A stretch of 30,848 nt of DNA, taken from contig BFEA01000170.1 in the NCBI GenBank assembly GCA_003427395.1, forward strand, positions 283,229-314,076. The letters are read 5' to 3'. Shown piece by piece: positions 1-8,241 of this stretch. Below the pieces are notes generated by a model, which worked only from the letters and a program-made list of their open reading frames with translations, was not told where the DNA came from and did not search any database. Position numbers and translations under genes: made by a program. Positions within the stretch are counted from its first letter, which is position 1, and every line of letters begins with the position of its first letter. This DNA comes from Chara braunii (Eukaryota; Streptophyta; Charophyceae; Charales; Characeae).

Positions 1-240
1 CACAGCTACTGGCAGGTCTCGGTCTTTGTGTTAGCCAGACCCCCACTGGCGGCCCCAACCCTATACCCTAACCATTAGGGGCAAGGGGCAACATGAAATC
101 TCCCCTTCACAGAGAGAGGAAAAACTATGCTTGCAGGGGTCCCCTCTAGATAGTCTTAGGAGTAGGTAGTGGAAGGTAAACAAACAGAAGTTGAGAGAAG
201 AATATAGACAGTTGTGATCACCCCAATATATTTATAAAAA
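1..240 (+). mobile_element. 3' part of a tRNA-derived SINE, cut by the window edge
   Basis: The block at about 185-211 (TTGAGAGAAGAATATAG and its flank) matches the 3' end of the complete SINE at 21005-21409. Upstream blocks such as GGAGTAGGTAGTGG also align loosely. The copy ends in an A/T-rich tail at about 228-261, as expected for a retroposed element. The tRNA-like head is not in the window. Divergence from the complete copy is substantial, so this is an older insertion. Confidence 0.6.
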
Positions 241-356
241 AAAATAAAAAATAAAAAAAAATGAAGGAGCTGCGCTGATCCATCGCAGATTCCACCACAG
301 CTCTGATCCATTCAAACAGGCCGAGTTGCTTCTGTTTTTGTGCGGAAAAAAAAAGG

Positions 357-930
357 TGAACACCTTTTCTGAGCAAGTCTGTGCATTGAGGATTGATATT
401 ATTTGGGTGGTCATACCCCACAAGTGAGTCCTACAGAGGGGCACTTTGTCTTTTGTTGAGGGCCAGTCTTTCCGTGTCCAGTGTGTCCACTGGGACAATG
501 GAGCCAGATTATTTGGGACCCGACCGGAACCGAGCAGTTTTGTGAAAATGATTAAAAAACAAAAAAAAATGGTGATAACAATGAATAGTATTTTTCCCAG
601 CTAATAATGATTTTGGGTTAAAAAACACAAATAAACAAAATGCAAGCATGGTAGGTAAACACCTACTCTGTGGAAGTCTGTGGGATTCAGGATTGATATT
701 AATAAAAGAAAAAAAGAAAAAAGAAAAAAAGGATTGATATTATTTGGGTGGTTATACGGTCATACCCCACCAGTGCGTCCTTTTTTTTTTTTTTTTTTTT
801 TTTTTTTTCCCTTACCCCACCACCAGTGTGTCCTACGGATTGCTGCTTTGTTGTTTTTTGAGGGCCAGTTTTTCCATGTCCAGTGTGTCCACTGGGCCAA
901 TGGAGCCAGATTTGGTGCCCGACCCGAATT
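357..930 (+). repeat. Degenerate direct repeat pair, second unit split by A- and T-runs
   Basis: Unit 1 (about 357-540) and unit 2 (about 657-930) share several blocks in the same order: AACACCT..CT, GTCTGTG, GGATTGATATTATTTGGGTGG, CATACCCCAC and CAGTGTGTCCACTGG. Unit 2 is interrupted by an A/G-rich run at 700-730 and a T28 run at 781-808. No coding potential is credible, because predicted peptides here only translate the homopolymers. The family is not recognised. Confidence 0.6.
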
Positions 931-1505
931 GGGACTCAACCAGAATTGGGGCCCAACCCGAATTCGGACTTGGATTGTCAGATCCATCCACGTGCTTCTT
1001 CTCCGCCAGGCACCACCACCAGTTGCCGGATTGTGGACCCATGTGTCCCACCAGGGCAGGCTGGCGAAGAGAGGCTCAGCAGTTCTGCCGGCTTAGCCTG
1101 TGCGAGAGACCTACCCACAGCCTGCCCTTTTTGTTTTTCTTTTTCGTGTGGAAGCTGGGGGTGGGGGCATGTGCCCAGCATTGGTGGTTGAGGACCAGGC
1201 ATGCCGAAGGCCCCCCCCCCCCACTGGTGGTGATTAATGAATAAATTTGTGTACTCGTTTGGGAATGGTGGCAATGATTCCTGATGAAAGTACAGAGTGT
1301 CCTGCAATAGATTTTGGGGGGGGGAGAGGGGGAGGGGGAGGGGGGTCCTTAGAAGTGGCATTTTATTAATTGCTTGGACACTGCAGTGAGAAAAAGAAAA
1401 GAAAAAAAAAGGAGAGTCTTATTAAAAAAATAAAAGAATAAAACTCGGAGGGGAACCTCTCTTCTCCCTCCCTCTTACCTTTTGAGGCCACAACTTCCAC
1501 AAGTG
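931..1505. other. Unassigned sequence with G- and C-runs
   Basis: No gene or recognised repeat is seen. The stretch holds a C-run near 1209-1222 and a strongly G-rich segment at about 1313-1347, with several runs of five or more G that could form a quadruplex. A/T-rich sequence follows to about 1440. Confidence 0.5.
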
Positions 1506-1993
1506 TGGGATAATTTGCAAAATACCCCCATCAATGGTTGTATCTATGGGACGCTGGACCCGGTTTCCAGCAGGTGCTGCTCCCCACCAATAGATGGAGC
1601 ACGTTTTTTGGTAAAAAAAAAAAAAAAAAAAAAGTGGAGATATATGCTAGAATGCGCCTAGAAGATGTGGGTAGAGCGGAATGCCCCTCTGACAATTTTT
1701 ATTTTTTTTGGTGAAATACCCGTGCATCAGTTGGACTGACCATCTTTGCAGTATGCCCCTACCGGGTACCGTCCAACCTTGTAAAATGCCCCAGTCCTTG
1801 CCAACTTTTCCTAGGCGCTCTTGCAAAAGGCCAGGGCCCAAAGGGCGAGGTCCAGATTGCAAAGTTGCACACCCGCCTGACAGGGGCACAACACAAAGAT
1901 TTCGGCCCAAAAGGGCATTCGGCTCTACCCACATCTTTCAGGGACATTTTGGCATATATCTCAACTTATGGGGTTATTTCACAAATTATCCCA
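1506..1993. mobile_element. MITE-like element with ~90 bp inverted repeats (Mutator-like type)
   Basis: The ends are perfect 12 bp inverted repeats, TGGGATAATTTG at 1506 and CAAATTATCCCA ending at 1993. The pairing continues inward: 1634-1685 (GATATATGC, AGATGTGGGTAGAGC) matches the reverse complement of about 1914-1962 with few mismatches. Once the LINE tail inside the left arm (1537-1634) is discounted, each arm is about 85-90 bp. Long TIRs without coding sequence suggest a non-autonomous Mutator-like element, but no 9-11 bp target duplication is visible. The interior repeats short blocks such as AAATRCCC. Class assignment is inference. Confidence 0.7.
1537..1634 (+). mobile_element. LINE 3' tail (severely 5'-truncated copy) with poly(A)
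   Basis: This segment carries the family's 3' signature: GGGACGCTGGACCCGG, then TTTCCAGCAGGTG, then CTCCCCACCAATAGATGGAG, followed by A22. The same signature ends LINE-h (9370-9440), the tail at 11030-11172 and, inverted, LINE-C (12190-12260). Only about 100 bp of the element is present. It interrupts the left inverted repeat of the MITE at 1506-1993, so it inserted after that element. Confidence 0.85.
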
Positions 1994-2128
1994 AAAAAAA
2001 AAAGTCTCCTCTCTATGCTCTTGTGTGCACTGGAGTGTGATGCGTGCGGTCCATAGAGGGCGAAGAGTTTAATTTCTTTGCGATAATTTGTGTGCGGTCG
2101 GCTGACTGATCTCTGACCACCACTTTCC

Positions 2129-2136
2129 AACAACAA

Positions 2137-2185
<49 letters not shown>
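2129..2185 (+). repeat. (CAACAG)n microsatellite
   Basis: A CAA-rich start leads into about nine CAACAG hexamers. Apparent poly-Gln or poly-Leu peptides are products of the repeat. The sequence around it, about 1994-2280, shows no gene. Confidence 0.95.
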
Positions 2186-2186
<1 letters not shown>

Positions 2187-2313
2187 TTATGACTGACTGG
2201 GCCCTTGAAAGAAAAAAGAAAAAAACGGAATGGGCCCTCCCGAGGCTCCCGGGGCAATGGAGAGGATTTTTTCTTTATTTAGCTGGTGTGCCTGAAGCGA
2301 TGCACTGGCATAG

Positions 2314-2752
2314 CAGAGCACAGGCGTTGCGATCTGGATCCCTCCAGGTTCCAAGGTAGAACCCGTTTACTGGGAGATCGATAGAGTAGAGGGTCGGTGG
2401 GTATACATTCTAGCAATGTTGGAACTCGAAATCATCAATATCCTATGTGTGTATGGGCCAAACGAGGTAGGTGGTCATCAACGTTTTTTTGAAACTCTAG
2501 TCCCTAAGCTTCCAGTAGGTATTCCATTAATTATAGCTGGTGGTTTTGACGCTGGCCCATATCGATTTTTGGATCGTTGGCGTATCCCTACCCCATGCCC
2601 AGCCTATGTGGAAGTCGATGAAGTAATGATTGCCACCTTGACTCAATCATTTAATATTTTTGATTGATTCCGTAGGTTGAACCCGTCTCAGTGTTCTTAC
2701 ACGTGCTTCAGAAAGACTTGAACTAGAATGGTCACTAAGTCGCGTATAGATT
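2314..2752 (+). pseudogene. LINE-h ORF2, endonuclease (APE-like) part 1, broken
   Basis: This encodes the middle of an AP-endonuclease-like domain, which nicks target DNA to start reverse transcription. Visible motifs are VAIWIPPGS near 2325, NILCVYGPN (about 2433-2462), a degenerate form of the phosphodiesterase core (PLIIAGGFDA, about 2526-2555; active copies have GDFN) and SIFD-type NIFD near 2655. The frame continues past a TGA after NIFD through FRRLNPSQCSYTCF to KSRID at 2752, where LINE-i is inserted. The catalytic Asp-Phe-Asn is altered and in-frame stops are present, so no activity is expected. LINE-C has the equivalent domain at 16393-17260. Confidence 0.85.
2737..2752 (+). repeat. 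Left target-site duplication of LINE-i
   Basis: AAGTCGCGTATAGATT here matches AAGTCACGTATAGAAT at 4873-4888, 14 of 16 bases. It marks target-primed insertion of LINE-i into LINE-h. Confidence 0.8.
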
Positions 2753-2774
2753 CCTAGTCCTCCTGACCCACGCG

Positions 2775-3559
2775 ATGGCACTAGCAATTCAGTGGATCAA
2801 ACGGTTACTTTTCAACCCGGAGACCCCTTGGCTAGCTTTAGCCGAAGAACAGATAAAGAGACTAGCTCCTGAAGTTCCTAGAGAGACCGACCCACTTGTG
2901 TGGCTAGAAAATTGGTACTGGTCCATCCCAAGAGGTAATGGTCAACCCTCAAATCTACTGACTATATCCCATCGCCAAGCCGTAAGAATGAACATTAAAA
3001 ACGACCCATTTTGGACAAACCTACTCAGAACCTGCCGAAAACTACCCCTATTGGATAAAACTTCACCAAATAGATGGGAGGAAGTCTGCCAGCAACCCCT
3101 TTTCAATAACAGATGGATAACTAACTCACAAGGTACATGCTTTCACTGTATGGATTCCCCTTGGAAAGGCTGGGTCAAGAATGAGAATTTAAGGGTTAGG
3201 GACATCTGGAGCTCAGAGACGCAGGATTGGCACCAGCTCACAAACCTCCTGCCAAACTTACGGTATTGTAGGGGATCAGCAAACGCTCTTGACACAATTA
3301 CTGAAGCCATCCCGATAGAATGACTAAGAATCCTAAGAAAAGGTCCCCAACTTAAAAAGAGTGATTGGGTGGGTCTCCATGGGAATCCCCAACAAATAGG
3401 AAATGTAGTAATGATAAATGGGGAAGGGGTGAAGTCTTACTCTCAATATTTCCAATCAATCAGAGAAACCAGATAAAGGTAAGTCATTCAAACGAAACCA
3501 GATGGGTCAATACTGACCTAGTATTCAGGATCAGAGTGTTGAAATAAAAAGATCATTGA
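2775..3559 (+). pseudogene. LINE-i ORF2, region between reverse transcriptase and zf-RVT, broken
   Basis: The reading from 2775 (peptide MALAIQWIKRLLF..) aligns along its length with LINE-C 13803-14618. Shared blocks are DPLVWLENWYW/DPLIWLQDKHW, LAPDRWEEIFRQPLF/SPNRWEEVCQQPLF and DSPWKGWVK. A TGA at 3321-3323 replaces the Trp codon found in LINE-h (SEWVRILRKGP) and aligned with Trp in LINE-C. The sense reading then resumes (LRILRKGPQLKKSDWVGL) before a frameshift and VFRIRVL near 3525. Stops at 3545-3547 and 3557-3559 follow. This family-specific segment has no known catalytic motif and was presumably part of the ORF2 polyprotein. Confidence in homology is high; its function is unknown. Confidence 0.85.
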
Positions 3560-3595
3560 CTCGCATTCAAACCATCCCTACCAATTAATAAACTG

Positions 3596-4135
3596 GTCTT
3601 TGACCCAATCTACTGGTCATGAACGGTCCCCATGAAGAGTCGAAAAAAGTGTACTCGTAACATCCACATGCTGACGGTCAAATCAACATACAGAATGTTG
3701 AGGCCCAGATTGGATTTGAAAAATCGGGTCGAAACCAGATGGATGAAACACCTGAATGTAAGCAAAGAAGATCTTAGTCAAGTGGTTCAACACTGTCAAG
3801 ATCAGACCGATAAAGATTGCCTCATTACAATGGCAAATAGACCATCGATGCCTTCCCATAAACGACTGGCTCATGGACAAGACCTCGCTAGATGAAAAAG
3901 ACCTTGTCAAACCTTGGTGCAAGTTATGTTCTTCCGCATTTCTAAGCAAGACCATTCCAGAGACCATAGAACACATTTTCTTGCAATGTCATGGCGCAGT
4001 CTGGTTATGGCGTTGGTGGGACAGGATTTGGAATTCCCTAAACACCCTGCAGACGTGGCCATGAGACTGAAGGGTTTTATTATGCGAGACCTGGTCCCCA
4101 ATCTCTCGATGACTTCACACATAACTTGTTCCAAA
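3596..4135 (+). pseudogene. LINE-i ORF2, zf-RVT zinc-binding domain, broken
   Basis: zf-RVT is a zinc-binding segment found C-terminal to the reverse transcriptase in many plant LINEs. After VKSTYRMLRPRLDL (about 3677-3718) and RWMKHLNVSKEDL comes the ligand set: CKLC near 3918-3929, then ETIEHIFLQC near 3962-3990, followed by VWLWRWWDRIW. All four expected ligands (C, C, H, C) are present in this copy, whereas LINE-h and LINE-C have Trp at the last Cys. The reading changes frame near 3870 and again near 4100, so no continuous protein can be made. Confidence 0.85.
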
Positions 4136-4578
4136 CTGGCAGAAGAGCAATCCTCCGTGCCCTCTGGAATCGACGCTGTACTTTTGAAATGGAAGGTGCG
4201 AGGCTCGATGACCCTGATCTAACAGAAATGGTTAAACTGCAAGTGTTGACAGACATCACAATTCAATGGAACAAAACTAACGAAAAAAGTCAACTCCTAT
4301 CAACCAAAAAGGAAATACTTCATCACATCCAACAATTCAGTGGCGCTTGGCTAGGGGGGGCTCAAGGAGGCAAAATTGGACAAATCAGAGAAGGTGGACC
4401 TAGGAAAGGAAAAAAGGGAGGACAAGTCGAGGAAGCACAAAAATACTACTGCCTGTTTTTCCATGATTGGTCAAATGTAAACCCATCAATCCCCCTTCGA
4501 CCCCCATCAGAGTTCCCAGACCCATTCCCCCCCGCCTCATTATCTCTGGTTCCTGTGAGTTGGTATGAATATGATTAA
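4117..4578 (+). pseudogene. LINE-i ORF2, distal C-terminus
   Basis: An open stretch of about 150 residues aligns with LINE-C 12600-13180 and with LINE-h about 8820-9235. Shared landmarks are FQTGRRAILRALWNRRC, FEMEGARLDD, GAWLGG, YYCLFFHDWSNVNP and LRPPSEFPDPFPP near the end. It is rich in Gly, Lys and Pro and has no recognisable catalytic motif. It ends at a TAA near 4578, just before the 3' tail, so this is probably the natural C-terminus of the family's ORF2. Confidence 0.8.
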
Positions 4579-4872
4579 GGAAGAAATGCTCAGTGAAAAA
4601 AGGGTTAAGCCCCCTTGCAATTTACTTTTACCTATCATAAATCAAAGAGATACAGACATAATTGATCTCAATCAACTAGCAACCCAGCAAAGACTACCAG
4701 AAATATCATTCAAGGTTAGTACCAAGGCGTAACTGAGATACCCGGCGCCACTCATTTGAGGGTGAAGAGGTACAAGGGACGCTGGGCCCGGTTCCCAACA
4801 ACTTCTGTATCATGATCTTTTCATTACAATTAAGGGATGTTGGACCTGTTTTCCAAGAAAAAAAAAAAAAAA
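4579..4872 (+). other. LINE-i 3' untranslated tail with two stem-loop motifs and poly(A)
   Basis: After the ORF2 stop comes GGTGAAGAGG near 4760, then a stem-loop with stem halves GCTGGG/CCCAAC at about 4779-4800, a second at about 4836-4858 (GTTGGA/TCCAAG), and A18. The same tail layout recurs in LINE-h and in the isolated tails. Confidence 0.75.
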
Positions 4873-4888
4873 AAGTCACGTATAGAAT
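4873..4888 (+). repeat. Right target-site duplication of LINE-i
   Basis: AAGTCACGTATAGAAT follows the poly(A) of LINE-i and matches 2737-2752 at 14 of 16 bases. The LINE-h reading frame resumes here. Confidence 0.8.
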
Positions 4889-5690
4889 CAATTTTCCTCT
4901 CAGAAGAATTGAAAGGTGTTCTTCAGGTAATCAATTTTCTTCATAAAAGCTCTCTTTTGGATCTGGACCATCCCATGTGTGTTGTCATTCTCTCCTTTCG
5001 AAAGAAGTCGGATTAAGGGAAAAAAAATTATAAACTAAATATGTCTCATCTCAAAAATGAATTTATTTAGATCTTATTTAAATGATATTTGAACCTTTTG
5101 GAGACAATAGAGGGTCATTATCCAAGATAACATTAAGTGGTTCAACAACAGTCTAGTCTTTCTAGTTCGGGTTTGAAGCTGCCGCTTGGTATTGGCATTA
5201 AATGCAATGAATATTCGAAATTACTAGCAATTGAATGTCATTTCAATGAATCATGTTTATATCAACGTATTCAACAATTACAACTCTTATAATTTGATGT
5301 TGGGGACGAGAAAAATAAATAAATCTGTAGCTCAATAAATCATATTTATATCAACGTATTCAACAATTACAACTCTTATAATTTGATGTTGGAGACAACA
5401 AAAATAAATAGATTTGTAGCTCAAGAAATTCATGAATTAGAAACTTGAGTACTTTCTCATATGGAGTAACGCTGACAAGGTGTTAGTATTAGGGGTAAGC
5501 TTAGAAAACATGTTACAGAGGGTGCCATGGATGCAAGATTTTTCACTATGGCAATAGCCCGTACAGGGAAGACAATCATTGAGACTCTAACTCACCCCCA
5601 ACACCTGAATGATCCATTGGTCACCTCAACGGCTGAGTGTATTAAAATTGTCAGGGATTTTAAAAAAAAAATCAAAAAATTGTGACATTC
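4876..5690 (+). pseudogene. LINE-h ORF2, end of endonuclease and linker to the reverse transcriptase, broken
   Basis: The reading SRIESIFLSEELKGVL (from 4877) continues the endonuclease interrupted at 2752 and aligns with LINE-C SMIDLLFISNDLEGAL. LDLDHPMCVVILSFRKKSD and YKLNMSHLKNEF follow. IKWFNNSLVFL near 5132 and SKLLAIECHFNE near 5213 match the LINE-C linker. GVSIRGKLRKHVTEGAMDARFF (about 5482-5547) and MAIARTGKTIIETL match LINE-C near 16060-16130. At the place where LINE-C has a TGA, this copy has Arg. Many frame changes and stops are present, and an 89 bp tandem duplication (5242-5419) lies inside the linker. Confidence 0.8.
5242..5419 (+). repeat. 89 bp tandem duplication inside LINE-h
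   Basis: Two adjacent units (about 5242-5330 and 5331-5419) share ATATCAACGTATTCAACAAT and ACTCTTATAATTTGATGTTG, with a period of 89 bases and only a few differences. The period is not a multiple of three, so the event disrupted the reading frame, in line with a late change in an inactive copy. Confidence 0.9.
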
Positions 5691-5699
5691 CTTCAAATC

Positions 5700-6449
5700 A
5701 ACGTAATATGGAGATTGGCAAATTTTTGACGCCAATGACTAAAACCCTCTGAAAATTTCAAAGATAGCAACTAGAAATGTCCTTAACAAAAGAAGAGTTG
5801 TGGATTGCGCTTATGCTCATGGATGAAAAAAAGACCTCTGCGTTAGTGGATTGCCTAAGGAATTTTGAGGATCCCTGTGAGATTTTATCTCACAAAATTT
5901 AATGGATTTCTATGATGCATTTTGGGCGTCTGGGTAAATGGGATAAATTGTGGGGCAGGGTGTCTTAACCTTATTAAATAAAAAATGTGATAAATGTAAT
6001 ATCGGCAATTATCGGCCTATCACACTCCTTACCGTAATATATAAACTCATCTCAAAGGTCCTAAATAATCGTTTGAATAAGTTCATAGCTGACAGAATTC
6101 ATCCCTCCCAAACCAGGTTTATTCAAAGAAGGAATATCCAAAATAATATTCTCCTTATTAATGAATTAGTTAAGCTCTCTCGTCAATCCAAACATAATGC
6201 TGCATTTATATTTATTAATTTGAAAAAAAACTATGATCATGTTGATTGGTTCTTCCTTGACAAATGCCTAAAAAAATTGAATTTTGGTTCAAACTTTAAA
6301 AGATAGGTTAACATCTTGCATGAGAATGCAACAACAAGAGTCATGATTAATAAGAATGTGACACCACCTATTTCGCTTCAGAGATCGGTGAGACGGGGTG
6401 AACCAATTGCTCGGCTTCTTTTTGTAATCATTATGGAAGCCCTGACAAC
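5700..6449 (+). pseudogene. LINE-h ORF2, reverse transcriptase N-terminal part, broken
   Basis: From 5950 the frame reads QGVLTLLNKKCDKCNIGNY, then RPITLLTVIYKLISKVLNNR, IHPSQTRFIQRRNIQNNILL and the catalytic-block relative FINLKKNYDHVDW (LINE-C: FIDFEKSYDHVE; the first catalytic Asp is Asn here). A TAG at 6304-6306 replaces the Trp of LINE-C FRRWVRIL. The same frame then runs through ISLQRSVRRGEPIA and LLFVIIMEALTT up to the MITE. Upstream, from about 5700, the homologous finger region is heavily degraded. Confidence 0.88.
6442..6449 (+). repeat. Left 8 bp target-site duplication of the hAT-like MITE
   Basis: CTGACAAC here is identical to 6817-6824. Confidence 0.9.
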
Positions 6450-6816
6450 CTGTGTAGCATCGTGTTCGGGTTCGGTGGCCAAACCCGAACGTTCGGAACC
6501 GAACGCGAACGAGCACCGAAACTCTCCGAACGTGAACATAAAAATATATGAAAAAAAAAACATCTTCAAAAAATCTGAAAAACATATATGTTATGTAAAA
6601 TAAATTTAAATAATATTATAAACAACTTTTGTCTTGGAGGTATGGTCAGTCTTCTAACCAAACTCGAGTTAAAAATAAAAAAACAAAACAAAAAGTTTTT
6701 TTTTTTTTTTTTTTTTGAATATGTTCAGCCGAACACGTTCGGGTGGCGTTCGGTCGAACACCCGAACATGTTCGGACGTTCGAAAAAACTCCGAACATGT
6801 TCGGTGTGCTACACAA
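6450..6816. mobile_element. hAT-like MITE, 367 bp, inside the reverse transcriptase
   Basis: The termini are inverted: TGTGTAGCA at 6451-6459 and TGCTACACA at 6807-6815, with one unmatched outer base each side. They are flanked by a perfect 8 bp duplication, the size made by hAT transposases. Removing the element plus one duplication restores collinearity with LINE-C (MEALTT joins SLQQHKD; LINE-C has MEALSANLRQNKD). Both ends hold dense arrays of GTTCGG/CCGAAC hexamers in both orientations (6464-6535 and 6725-6806), typical of transposase-binding subterminal repeats. The centre is A/T-rich with a T-run near 6698-6716. There is no transposase, so it is non-autonomous. hAT assignment rests on duplication size and layout; the terminal bases are not a textbook hAT end. 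Confidence 0.85.
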
Positions 6817-6824
6817 CTGACAAC
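6817..6824 (+). repeat. Right 8 bp target-site duplication of the hAT-like MITE
   Basis: CTGACAAC, identical to 6442-6449. Confidence 0.9.
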
Positions 6825-7286
6825 TAGCCTTCAACAACATAAAGATATTAAACGCATTGACGTTTTTTTCATTCTGAAGGATGTCATCCCGGTTTGCTCT
6901 CTGTTCGCAGATGACCTCTGCCTGATGGTTGACGCCTCACAGGAAAATAAAGAGGCAATTAAACGAATCATGAATGTGTTTTGTAAACTTTCTGATATGA
7001 GGGTAAACTGAGAAAATAAAACAATTGGATAGTGGATTCACTACCAAGGAGTAAGACCTCAATAACACCTCAGATTAAATGACTTCCACATGAGATGTCA
7101 ATGAGAGTCTTGGAGATTTTCATCTCAACATTAGGCAAACCAATATCCAACAATACGAGGATTATGCAACAAGCTCAATAAAAATTAAAGTTGGGGAAGG
7201 ACAAACACACTTCGCTATTGGGTAGAACGCCAACAATTAATAACGTGGTTTAAGCTTCTATCTGATACACATCTGCAATATGGGCC
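6817..7286 (+). pseudogene. LINE-h ORF2, reverse transcriptase catalytic part, broken
   Basis: The reading resumes as LTTSLQQHKDIKRI and reaches the catalytic box LFADDLCLMVDA (codons 6901-6936); the two Asp residues of the F/Y-A-D-D motif are kept. QENKEAIKRIMNVFCKLSDM follows, matching LINE-C in the frame it takes after its A-run frameshift. A stop at 7009-7011 ends the open stretch, and the thumb region up to 7286 is recognisable only in patches. Confidence 0.87.
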
Positions 7287-8241
7287 TTGGACAAAGCTAC
7301 CATTAAGGTTTTTCAACGACAATTAGCGGTCTTCTTATATCGAGGAAATCATGAATGTGAAAATGTTATTAGTAGAGTGACATGGTTATCTGTAATCCAC
7401 CCAAAATCCAAAGGCGGTCTTGGCATCGTTGATCCTGCTACCCGGGTTATGGCCCTTTCAATGGCTAAAACGTGTTTTTTTTATTCATCTGACCCATTGG
7501 AGTGATTTGGCTTGTGAACATATAAGGAGGTTATCACCACCCACTCCGGAGGAGATGGACCCCCTCGTGTGTCTTGGAAATTGATCCTCGTCCCTTCCGA
7601 GGGGTTCTTCAGTAGAACCCTATCAGGTGGATCTCTTTGGCCGCCAAGCAGCCAGGAGAGATCTTTCTGGGAATCCATTTTAGATCTCTTTAATTAAAAC
7701 CTTGAGGAAACTCCCCCTACCTGATAAGGTAGCCCTTGAGAGATGGGAAGAGGTATGTCAAACAACCACTATTTAACAACACATTTATCAAATACTATCA
7801 TCGTTGTACTCTTAATTGCATAGATTCGTCATGAAACGGGTGAATTGAAAAAAAAATATATATATATATATACGCATAAGAGATATTTGGAGTAGCAAGA
7901 ATAAAAACTAGATTGATCCTTCGGTCCTCCTGAAGCGCTTGTGAAAAAAGTGTCATCATCAGAAGGAAGCCCTGAAACAAATAATTGATATAATCCCCTC
8001 AGAATGGGTCAGAATCCTTCGGAAAGGGCCCAAACTCATCTTCAATGATTCGATGACCATCAGGACACAACCGGGAATAGTGGAGAATATAATTGAGGTC
8101 TTGAATGAAGAGGATAGCTTCCTGTTTTTTATTAATTTGGAAGTAGATGGATTCCTTAAGCCTAGGGCACAAGAGCACACTGGGTGGTTCAAGGTGAACC
8201 AACTATTTCAGATCAGAGTTTTAAAGATTAAAGATAAATGA
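7287..8241 (+). pseudogene. LINE-h ORF2, region between reverse transcriptase and zf-RVT, broken
   Basis: Landmarks in order are FQRQLAVFLYRGNHECENVISRV near 7311-7380, then IHPKSKGGLGIVDPATRVMAL, EEMDPLVCLGN near 7550, LRKLPLPDKVALERWEEVCQ near 7700-7760, SEWVRILRKGPKL near 8000-8040 and LFQIRVLKIKDK ending at a TGA (8239-8241). Each block has a counterpart in LINE-i and LINE-C. The Arg in ISRVTW marks the codon where LINE-C has a TGA. Frames change several times and A/T-rich insertions are seen near 7846-7872. Confidence 0.82.

Larger units (their letters stand above)
2753..4872 (+). mobile_element. LINE-i: 5'-truncated LINE inserted in LINE-h
   Basis: A 2.1 kb element starts abruptly inside the region equivalent to GLGIVDPAT of the other copies and runs through the C-terminal region, zf-RVT domain, distal C-terminus and 3' tail to an A18 run. 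It lacks ORF1, endonuclease and reverse transcriptase. Abrupt 5' truncation, a 3' poly(A) and a ~16 bp target duplication are the hallmarks of target-primed reverse transcription. It is younger than LINE-h, since it splits it, but it carries several frameshifts and stops itself. Confidence 0.88.
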
